The position numbers and the translations under genes were made by a program. The notes beneath the pieces were generated by a model that searched no databases, was not told the origin of the DNA, and saw nothing but the letters and a program-made list of their open reading frames with translations. A stretch of 39,607 nucleotides of DNA from an uncultured Alphaproteobacteria bacterium (GTDB lineage: Bacteria; Pseudomonadota; Alphaproteobacteria; Rhodobacterales; Rhodobacteraceae): NCBI GenBank assembly GCA_902530595.1, contig CACAAX010000014.1:1-39607 (forward strand). Reading direction: 5' to 3'. Positions 33,596-39,607 of the stretch are shown here, in pieces. Each line of letters begins with the position of its first letter. The first letter of the stretch is position 1.

Positions 33596-34805
33596 AATAA
33601 TCTACAGCTTGATCTTTATTTAATGTATTATTTACTTTAGGTAGGGAATATTTTAGACCGGAAGCGCAGTTAAATAGCACAACACGATCATTATTTGAAA
33701 TCAGCCCTTCGCTTAAAGATTTTTCAAATGCAGCGAGAGTAGCGGCTCCTTCCGGGCACAATAAAGTTCCTTCAGTTTTTGAGACGAAATCTCTTGCCTC
33801 AACAATCTCATTATCACTTACGGAAATTGCAAACCCGTCACTTTCATTAACGGCTCTGATTATCAAAAAGTCTCCTACTGCAACTGGTACCCGTATCCCC
33901 GCTGCTATGGTATTAGCATTTTCCCATAAATTCGCGGTCTCTTTACCCTGCCGCCATGCATCGACAATCGGAGCGCACCCGTCTGCTTGTACTGCCACCA
34001 TACGAGGCAATTTTTTTCCGACCCATCCTAGCTTTTGTAGCTCTGAAAACGCTTTCCACATCCCAATTAAACCAGTTCCACCACCAGTTGGGTAAAAAAT
34101 AACATCTGGCAACTCCCAGTTTAATTGCTCAGCTAACTCTAAACCCATTGTCTTCTTACCTTCAATACGATACGGCTCTTTCAATGTTGAAACGTCAAAC
34201 CACCCTACTTCATTCTTGCCTTCCCGTACTACTTTTCCACAATCATTGATAAGACCATTAACTTTAAAGATTTCAGCTCCAAGTCTACTTATTTCTCTGA
34301 TATTTATCTCAGGAGTGTCGTCTGGGCAGAACACCGTACATTTTATTCCAGCCTTTGCTCCGTAAGCTGCCATCGCAGCACCGGCATTACCATTCGATGG
34401 TATTGCCAAGTGACGTATACCAAATTGTTTGGCCATTGATACAGCAACACCTAAGCCACGTGCCTTAAAAGAAGAAGTAGGTAGTAAGCCTTCGTCTTTA
34501 ACCAATAAATCTCCCTTTTGATTTAATTTTTTAGCTACATTATCAAGTGAGATCAAAGGAGTTAAAACCTCTCCCAGTGATATTATGTTTGATGTCTCAA
34601 CCGGCAACAGAAATGAATAACGCCAAAAACCGTTTTTATCTGTTTTTTTTATGTAGTCCTTCGAAAACACTTCTTTAATTTTCTTCAGATCATATCGAAC
34701 TAATAATGGCTTTCCTTTATCCGACAAACCATGAACGAGATCTTTTTCATACCGTTTACCAGAAATGGAGCATTCAAGATGTGTAACAAATGTGTTTTTT
34801 TTCAT
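33585..34805 (-). CDS. Threonine synthase-like PLP enzyme
   Basis: Fold-type II PLP enzyme of 406 residues. The Schiff-base Lys is in LLPTSSFKARG near residue 114, the phosphate-binding loop in SNGNAGAAMAAYGAKAG, and the C-terminal end in CASGLKYSLP. The N-terminal domain with THLECSISGKRYEKDLVHGLSDKGKPLLVRYDL matches threonine synthase, which converts O-phosphohomoserine to threonine. Related cysteate/diaminopropionate-type synthases exist, so threonine is a likely but not certain product. The start is ATG 34805. The 3' end overlaps the dehydratase gene by 11 bp on the other strand; the cyclase gene lies 48 nt upstream on the same strand. Confidence 0.85.
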   Translation of the reverse strand: MKKNTFVTHLECSISGKRYEKDLVHGLSDKGKPLLVRYDLKKIKEVFSKDYIKKTDKNGFWRYSFLLPVETSNIISLGEVLTPLISLDNVAKKLNQKGDLLVKDEGLLPTSSFKARGLGVAVSMAKQFGIRHLAIPSNGNAGAAMAAYGAKAGIKCTVFCPDDTPEINIREISRLGAEIFKVNGLINDCGKVVREGKNEVGWFDVSTLKEPYRIEGKKTMGLELAEQLNWELPDVIFYPTGGGTGLIGMWKAFSELQKLGWVGKKLPRMVAVQADGCAPIVDAWRQGKETANLWENANTIAAGIRVPVAVGDFLIIRAVNESDGFAISVSDNEIVEARDFVSKTEGTLLCPEGAATLAAFEKSLSEGLISNNDRVVLFNCASGLKYSLPKVNNTLNKDQAVDYSMF

Positions 34806-34853
34806 ATATTTAAGCGGAAAACATAAAGTAAAAGGAAAATTTGTCTAACTTTC

Positions 34854-35804
34854 TTAAACTTGTATATTGTCAATTGCGTTCTTTATTTGAGTATATTCTT
34901 GCTGTGTAAGTTTCTCCTTATCTATTGAAATATTAAAACCGTCTCCAGTTAAAGTAATAATTTGGTTATTATCTACTTTGGTCTCTCGATCGAGCTCATA
35001 ATATTTAATTTTTCTTAAGTATCCTTTTACGTCTATCTCTTTTGGATCATAAAATTTAAAAAAAGAATTCACCAAAAGATATGTCTCTTCAGATATACAA
35101 ATAGAGCCTGAGTTCGCAACACTCTCAAGCCTAGAGGCAAGATTAACGGTTCCACCAACAGCTGTATAATCTAATCTTTCATTGCTCCCAAAGTTGCCAA
35201 CAGTGCAATATCCTGTGTTAATACCAATACGTATCTCAAGGTCATTTCTCAATGAAAAGCTTTTTCCCCAAGAACCTTTAAGTTCATCCATTTTTTCAAG
35301 CATCTCAACAGCCATTTCAACACAAAGCTTAGCATCTTCTTCTGGCCCATTCGTTGTTGGGTCTCCAAAGAAAATCATAATAGAGTCACCGATAAACTTG
35401 TCTATAGTGCCACCGTATTTGAGCGCAATAATAGACATTTCGTTTAGATAAAAATTGATTAAGCTTGTGATTTCCTCAGACTCCAATTCATCTGAAATGC
35501 TTGTAAAACCAACGATATCAGAGAAAAAAAGAGTCAATTTTTTTCGAGAACTTGTTACCTCTGCACTTTGCTTTCCACTGAAAATCTGTTCATGGATCTG
35601 AGGAGATAGATACTTAGCTAATTTACTAGAAATACCCTCCAATTCTTCCGATTTTTTTAATGCTTCTTCCTTGGCCTGATCAGCTATTTTCTTTTGCGCC
35701 TCAAGCTGAGTTGATAGAGATTTTCGTAAGTTAGCTTCTAGTTTTAACTTAGATAACTCTCGCTTAAGTTGCGTCAATTCCTCTTCGGGACTCAAATCAT
35801 TCAT
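34854..35804 (-). CDS. Class III adenylate/guanylate cyclase
   Basis: Cytosolic nucleotide cyclase of 316 residues. Residues 1-60 are strongly charged and heptad-like (a coiled coil). The catalytic domain spans about 88-270, with metal-binding Asp at D96 (FFSDIVGFT) and D140 (KFIGDSIMIFFG), and RIGINTGYCTVGNFGSNERLDYTAVGGTVNLASRLE as the purine-binding region. Residues 270-316 form a short C-terminal tail. It has no visible sensor domain; the coiled coil probably drives dimerisation. The ATG is 7 nt downstream of the zinc-ribbon gene's stop. This is the second cyclase in the window, after the TolB/TPR fusion. Confidence 0.92.
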   Translation of the reverse strand: MNDLSPEEELTQLKRELSKLKLEANLRKSLSTQLEAQKKIADQAKEEALKKSEELEGISSKLAKYLSPQIHEQIFSGKQSAEVTSSRKKLTLFFSDIVGFTSISDELESEEITSLINFYLNEMSIIALKYGGTIDKFIGDSIMIFFGDPTTNGPEEDAKLCVEMAVEMLEKMDELKGSWGKSFSLRNDLEIRIGINTGYCTVGNFGSNERLDYTAVGGTVNLASRLESVANSGSICISEETYLLVNSFFKFYDPKEIDVKGYLRKIKYYELDRETKVDNNQIITLTGDGFNISIDKEKLTQQEYTQIKNAIDNIQV

Positions 35805-35811
35805 CTATAGA

Positions 35812-36003
35812 TTAACCCTTGCAATCCATATCGGCGCCACAACAAGTGGGTGACTTTATCTTTCCATGGCCATTTGGACAGACTGACACTTGTATTTTTT
35901 TTCCTTCATCACTGGTAACAAAGTCATTCTCTAAAGCAGTTTCACATTTAGCGCAAAAAGCATTTACTGCCATTCCACATTTAGCACATTCATAAGTTGC
36001 CAT
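35812..36003 (-). CDS. Small cysteine-rich zinc-ribbon-like protein
   Basis: Sixty-three residues with several paired Cys: CAKCGMAVNAFCAKC (two CxxC pairs), then SVCPNGHGKIKS and CCGADMDC, the pattern of a double zinc ribbon. The start is ATG 36003, chosen because TAGGAG lies about 9 nt upstream; the longer reading from 36033 adds a non-conserved tail. No function is known. It lies directly upstream of the cyclase gene, 7 nt away, and is probably co-transcribed; it may bind metal or nucleic acid. Confidence 0.75.
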   Translation of the reverse strand: MATYECAKCGMAVNAFCAKCETALENDFVTSDEGKKIQVSVCPNGHGKIKSPTCCGADMDCKG

Positions 36004-36167
36004 AATTAAATTACTCCTATAAATCAAGCACAATGATAATTTTAGTTCTTTTGGCTTTTCAAAGTCAAGGTCTCAGAAATTTCGTAATGTCGAAGTTTAT
36101 TTAATTTCATGCAAACTGTTATTACGATATCATATTCAAGTTAATGATAACTAATAAGGCTTACTAA

Positions 36168-36557
36168 ATGACAATTACCTTTCTTGATCCATCCAACGCA
36201 CCAAAACCTGCTGCTAATTACTCAAATGTGGCTATTATACCGGCAGAAAAAAAATTGCTATCAATATCTGGACAAATTGGAAACGATATGGAGGGTAATG
36301 TCGCAGAACGTCTAGAGGAGCAATATCGATTAGCATTACAAAACATAAATTTGATTGTTGAATCGCAAGGTGGCACGAAAGAGGATATAGCAAAAATCAC
36401 TGTTTTCATGACCCATGAACCTGACTGGGTAAAGATTAAGTCTGCTGCCGATGAATTTTTAGCTTCGCCGAGGCCCTCAATGTCATTTATTTATGTAAAA
36501 GGACTTTTCAGAGCAGATATAAAAGTAGAGATTGAAGCCTTGGCTGCCGTTGACTAG
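36168..36557 (+). CDS. Rid-family protein lacking the catalytic Arg
   Basis: Protein of 129 residues in the RidA/YjgF family, which in RidA itself hydrolyses reactive enamine/imine intermediates from PLP enzymes. The fold signature is present: LSISGQIGNDMEGNVAERLEEQYRLALQNINLIVESQG and KVEIEALAAVD. The active-site Arg of RidA (R105 in E. coli numbering, in ARS) aligns here with Ser106 in PSMSFIYV, so it belongs to a Rid subgroup (Rid4-7 type) for which imine deaminase activity is not expected. Start ATG 36168. It is 14 nt ahead of the DpkA-like gene, so an enzyme pair on imines is suggested by context, though the missing Arg argues against classical RidA chemistry. Confidence 0.85.
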   Translation: MTITFLDPSNAPKPAANYSNVAIIPAEKKLLSISGQIGNDMEGNVAERLEEQYRLALQNINLIVESQGGTKEDIAKITVFMTHEPDWVKIKSAADEFLASPRPSMSFIYVKGLFRADIKVEIEALAAVD

Positions 36558-36571
36558 AAAGGATTATTCAA

Positions 36572-37582
36572 ATGAGTAATATAGAGATAGAGGCACTTAC
36601 TGTTGAACAGATTTATGATTTAGCATTTAATGTGTTGAGTAAATTTGGTTGTAATAAAAATAATGCAAACGCTATAGCAACGACTGTTGCAACAGCGGAA
36701 AGAGATGGGTCATTGTCACACGGCCTCTTCAGAATTCCTGGCTACGTTGCATCCTTGAAATCAGGCAAAGTAAATGGAAAGGCAGAGCCAAAAATAACCT
36801 CTAGCCTGCCATCTGTTATATCCGTTGATGGAAATTTAGGTTATGCCCCCTATTCGCTTGAAAAAAGCTTACCAGTACTGTCGGACGCGGCTCTAAAGCA
36901 CGGGATAGCTGTAATGCGCCTTATAAATAGTTTTCATTTTGCAGCTCTTTGGCCAGAGACTGAGTACTTGGCTGAACGAGGATTATCAGGTATTGCTTGT
37001 ACAGTTTACAAACCTTCTGTTGCACCAGCTGGCGCAACAGAACCATTTTTTGGAACAAACCCCATTTCCTTTGCTTGGCCAAGAAAGAATTCAACCCCTT
37101 TAGTTTTTGATATGGCTACTTCAACACTTGCAATGGGAGATGTTCAAATCGCAGCGAGAGACGGACATTCTGTTCCTCATGGAACAGGTCTTGGACCTGA
37201 TGGAAATCCATCTGATGATCCAAAAGAAATATTAAAGGGAGTGTTATTACCTTTTGGAGGATATAAAGGGTCAGCTATATCTATGATGATCGAGCTATTT
37301 TCTGCAGGATTAACAGGAGACAATTTTTCTTTTGAAGCAGCAAAAACTGATAATAATGATGGGGGCCCTGCAAAGGGAGGAGAACTAGTCCTGGCTATTA
37401 ACCCTGAGCTTATAGCTGGACCAGACTGGGATAGTCATAGCGAAGGTTTCTTCAAGGAAATTAAAGAGTTAAAAGGAATACGGCTACCTGGGGAGAGACG
37501 ACATCAAAATAGACTGGATAACAGCCCTAGAAAAATAAATAAGGAGCTCTTACAAAAGATTAAAGGACTGTCAGAGAGCTAA
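36572..37582 (+). CDS. dpkA: DpkA-like delta1-piperideine-2-carboxylate/imine reductase (Ldh2 family)
   Basis: NAD(P)H-dependent reductase of 336 residues in the Ldh2/malate dehydrogenase-like family. Signature segments are SHGLFRIPGYVASLKSGKV, NSFHFAALWPETEYLAERGL, FGTNPISFAWPR, FDMATSTLAMGDVQIAARDG, LLPFGGYKGSAISMMIELFSAGLTG. The NSxHFAALWP segment and the C-terminal LPGERRHQ resemble DpkA of Pseudomonas, which reduces cyclic imines (delta1-piperideine-2-carboxylate to L-pipecolate, delta1-pyrroline-2-carboxylate to L-proline) and can also make N-methyl amino acids from methylamine and keto acids. The ATG is at 36572 with AAAGGA upstream. It converges with GlnT (17-nt gap). A DauA-like enzyme at 25379 could supply its imine. 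Confidence 0.85.
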   Translation: MSNIEIEALTVEQIYDLAFNVLSKFGCNKNNANAIATTVATAERDGSLSHGLFRIPGYVASLKSGKVNGKAEPKITSSLPSVISVDGNLGYAPYSLEKSLPVLSDAALKHGIAVMRLINSFHFAALWPETEYLAERGLSGIACTVYKPSVAPAGATEPFFGTNPISFAWPRKNSTPLVFDMATSTLAMGDVQIAARDGHSVPHGTGLGPDGNPSDDPKEILKGVLLPFGGYKGSAISMMIELFSAGLTGDNFSFEAAKTDNNDGGPAKGGELVLAINPELIAGPDWDSHSEGFFKEIKELKGIRLPGERRHQNRLDNSPRKINKELLQKIKGLSES

Positions 37583-37599
37583 AAAAACCGTATAGCACT

Positions 37600-38901
37600 C
37601 TAAATATCCAAAGTATTTCTTTTTTCCCATTCTGAAAAATGTGCGGTGTAAGAATGCCATTCTTCCATTTTGAGCTTAATAAATGAATCAGAAAAGGCTT
37701 TTCCTAGTCCTTCTTTAAAGCTTTTATCTTTATCAAATGCACGTAAAGCATCAAGTAGGTTTAATGGCAACTTTTCAGCCTTGGCAATTGCTTTTGCATC
37801 TTCATACATATTTGTATTTGAACGTTCCCCTGGATCTAATTTTTTTTCAACGCCATTTAACCCTGCCGTAATGATAGCTGCTTGCAACAAATAAGGATTG
37901 GTCGCCCCATCAGGAAGTCTTAGTTCAAATCTTCCCGCGTCGGGTACCCTCACCATATGAGTTCTATTATTTTCCGTCCAAGTAATAGTATTTGGCGCCC
38001 AGCTTGCTCCACTTAAAGTTCTTGGAGCATTAATTCGTTTATAGGAATTTACAGTCGGATTTGTGATCGCAGCCATAGCCTTAGCGTGACTAATAATGCC
38101 TCCAAGAAAGTTAAGACCCTCTTTTGACAAACCAATATCTGACTTTTTACTAGCAAAAACATTTTTCTTAGCCTTTAAATCCCAAACTGATATATGAGCA
38201 TGACAACCATTGCCCGTTAAACTCTCAATTGGCTTTGGCATAAAAGTCGCCCTAAGACCATGCTTTTCAGCAACGGATTTAACCATGAATTTGAAAAAAG
38301 AGTGTTTATCTGCAGTTCGTAAAGCGTCATCAAATTCAAAATTCATTTCAAATTGACCATTGGCATCTTCATGATCATTTTGATACGGACCCCAACCCAA
38401 TACGCCAAGATAATCACAAATTTCAGCTACCACATCGTATCGGCGCATCAAAGCCTGTTGATCATAGCAAGGTTTTTCAGCATTATCATACGGGTCAGAT
38501 ATAGCTGATCCATCAGGCGTTAAGAGAAAAAACTCAGCCTCTATGCCAGTCTTTACCCTCATGCTCTTCTTTTTTGCTCTATCAACAGCTTTGTTAAGAA
38601 CATTTCTTGGTGCCTGTTCGACCAATTTGCCCTCCATCATGCAGTTACTTGCAAGCCAAGCCACATCCTTTTTCCAAGGAAGTTTTATAACGCTCTGAGG
38701 GTCGGGCACTGCTAGCATATCTGGGTACGCAGGGGTCATATCTAGCCAACTAGCAAAGCCGGCAAAACCGGCTCCATCTTTTTGCATATCAGATATAGCT
38801 GATGCAGGAACAAGCTTTGCTCTCTGTACCCCAAAAAGATCAGTATATGTAACCATAAAGTATTTTATTTTTTCTTTTTTTGCGTAATTCTTTAAATCCA
38901 T
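37600..38901 (-). CDS. glnT: Type III glutamine synthetase family (GlnT; possible gamma-glutamylmethylamide synthetase GmaS)
   Basis: Ligase of 433 residues in the glutamine-synthetase superfamily. It has the N-terminal domain (YFMVTYTDLFGVQRAKLVP), catalytic domain IEAEFFLLTPDG, NDHEDANGQFEMNFEFDDAL, NGCHAHISVW, NPTVNSYKRINAPRT and RFELRLPDGATNPYLLQAAI. The family label 'type III glutamate-ammonia ligase' covers GlnT and also the gamma-glutamylmethylamide synthetases (GmaS) of methylamine users; I cannot separate them from sequence alone. GGAGA lies about 7 nt upstream of ATG 38901. The genes usually next to gmaS (mgsABC, mgdABCD) or glnT (glxBCD) are not in the window. The interrupted methyltransferase lies 33 nt upstream on the same strand and may be in its operon. 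Confidence 0.9.
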   Translation of the reverse strand: MDLKNYAKKEKIKYFMVTYTDLFGVQRAKLVPASAISDMQKDGAGFAGFASWLDMTPAYPDMLAVPDPQSVIKLPWKKDVAWLASNCMMEGKLVEQAPRNVLNKAVDRAKKKSMRVKTGIEAEFFLLTPDGSAISDPYDNAEKPCYDQQALMRRYDVVAEICDYLGVLGWGPYQNDHEDANGQFEMNFEFDDALRTADKHSFFKFMVKSVAEKHGLRATFMPKPIESLTGNGCHAHISVWDLKAKKNVFASKKSDIGLSKEGLNFLGGIISHAKAMAAITNPTVNSYKRINAPRTLSGASWAPNTITWTENNRTHMVRVPDAGRFELRLPDGATNPYLLQAAIITAGLNGVEKKLDPGERSNTNMYEDAKAIAKAEKLPLNLLDALRAFDKDKSFKEGLGKAFSDSFIKLKMEEWHSYTAHFSEWEKRNTLDI

Positions 38902-38934
38902 TGTTTGTCTCCATTCATTACTTGAGGTAAGAAC

Positions 38935-39607
38935 CTAATTTTTTTTACAAATCAACCTTATACCGCCAATAACATTTTCAGCAAAACACTCCGCAGCAGT
39001 TTTATAGAATTCTTCAATTGTAATATACCCCTCAACACCGTGAATTTTTTCGTGTTTGTTTCTATTAGCTTGAAGCAACTTCAATCGTTCATTTGTAAAA
39101 CTTTCCCAGTCTGATGACATATCCTTATGCTCAACAATTTTAAAACCAACGTTAGCACAGGTATCTAAATAATCAGAATATTTTTCCAATGAATTTGCAA
39201 AGAGTTTCTTTTCTAACATTTCCTTATGAGAGCTCTCAAACCCGCTCCCAAAAGTAAGGTCTTCAATGAAGAGCATCCCATTTTTATTCAACAAGTTAAA
39301 AAGTTTGGCAGTATATTTCTTTCGATTAGGAATATGCTATAAGGCTAACCAAGAAACAATTTTATTAAAACATGGATCCTTTTGAGAAAAATTTAAAAAA
39401 TCTTGGTTTATGTGTGTAACAAAGCTTTCAAGACCCGTTCTAAGTGTTAATTCCTGACCGACCTCTGAATAATCTTGCTGTAGTTCCAATGCAGAAACGT
39501 GTGCTCTCGTTTTGTAAGCAATGTATCGAGATGGGCCTCCCCAGCCAGCTCCTACCTCCAAGACATTATCATTTTCCTGAATATTAATAGACTCTATGGC
39601 CTCTTGA
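38935..39607 (-). pseudogene. Class I SAM-dependent methyltransferase interrupted by an in-frame TAG; 5' end outside the window
   Basis: Two open frames on the minus strand are one reading frame split by a single TAG at 39337-39339. The upstream part runs off the window and has the SAM motif VLEVGAGWGGPSRYIA, ending KIVSWLAL. The part after the TAG continues HIPNRKKYTAKLFNLL, then GMLFIEDLTFGSGF and the C-terminal IGGIRLICKKN. Sequence on both sides fits the family pattern SWLxxLHIPDR, so the stop replaces what is normally a Leu or similar residue, one base from TTG. The rest is intact with no other stops. The possibilities are a recent nonsense mutation, an assembly error, or amber readthrough. 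The gene is 33 nt upstream of glnT. Its substrate is unknown; phosphoethanolamine- or glycine/sarcosine-type methyltransferases have this outline. Confidence 0.75.

Noticed and set aside
39337-39339. Pyrrolysine encoded by the TAG, given the methylated-amine context
   Set aside because: TAG is used as an ordinary stop in many genes of this window (for example xsc, dehydratase, GMC gene). The protein is a class I SAM methyltransferase, not an MtmB/MtbB/MttB corrinoid methyltransferase, and no pyl genes are visible.
1-39607. Mobile elements, CRISPR arrays, prophage or defence islands
   Set aside because: No transposase, integrase, direct-repeat array, phage structural gene or known defence domain was found on either strand.

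Overview
The window is AT-rich, densely packed bacterial DNA of a streamlined type. It has about 40 genes, short spacers and frequent gene-to-gene contacts, and no tRNA, rRNA, IS element, phage module or CRISPR array that I can see. The gene set points to a marine proteobacterium, most likely an alphaproteobacterium: an xsc-pta sulfonate operon, a type III glutamine synthetase (GlnT/GmaS type), TolB/TPR-fused class III cyclases, and DUF1330, EthD and GFA family proteins. This assignment is inference from gene content; no marker gene settles it.

Layout. (1) 60-2797, +: sulfoacetaldehyde acetyltransferase and phosphate acetyltransferase. (2) 2803-5658, -: M16C (PreP-like) metalloprotease. (3) 5659-5794: divergent promoter region holding a perfect 18-bp inverted repeat. 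(4) 5795-9527, +: alanine dehydrogenase, a BciA-like 8-vinyl reductase and a GMC oxidoreductase whose only plausible complete start is ATT. (5) 15686-9594, -: seven-gene run from a GAF protein through an acyl-CoA ligase, a propeller-like unknown, a GFA protein and an MFS carrier to a Nudix hydrolase. (6) 15814-19442, +: DUF1330 protein, MATE exporter and a cyclase/TolB/TPR protein. (7) 19448-25156: EthD protein, AhpD-like protein, and a run of DAO-type oxidoreductase, FadH and BDH2-like SDR. (8) 25224-28529: two-helix small protein, DauA-like D-amino acid dehydrogenase, glutaminyl cyclase and aminotransferase. (9) 30850-28550, -: endonuclease III, a PNK-type HAD phosphatase with an ATA start, and a Cys/Met-metabolism PLP enzyme. 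(10) 30938-36003: methyltransferase, IlvD/Edd dehydratase, threonine-synthase-like protein, second cyclase and zinc-ribbon protein. (11) 36168-39607: Rid-family protein, DpkA-like imine reductase, GlnT/GmaS, and a methyltransferase interrupted by an in-frame TAG and cut by the window end.

How the parts fit. Much of the window handles small organic nitrogen and sulfur compounds. Xsc and Pta turn sulfoacetaldehyde into acetyl-CoA and sulfite, and Ald can recycle the pyruvate/alanine pair used by taurine transamination. DauA-like and DpkA-like enzymes are consistent steps for D-lysine or D-arginine breakdown through cyclic imines. DpkA, the Rid protein and GlnT/GmaS could also serve methylated amines. 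FadH, the acyl-CoA ligase and the BDH2-like SDR belong to fatty-acid or hydroxy-acid oxidation. Nth plus the PNK-type phosphatase would make a two-step base-excision repair pair.

The most unusual points are the lone BciA homologue, two genes that appear to start at ATT and ATA, the palindrome upstream of ald, and the amber codon inside the methyltransferase. I did not find a clearly new multi-gene defence or mobile system.
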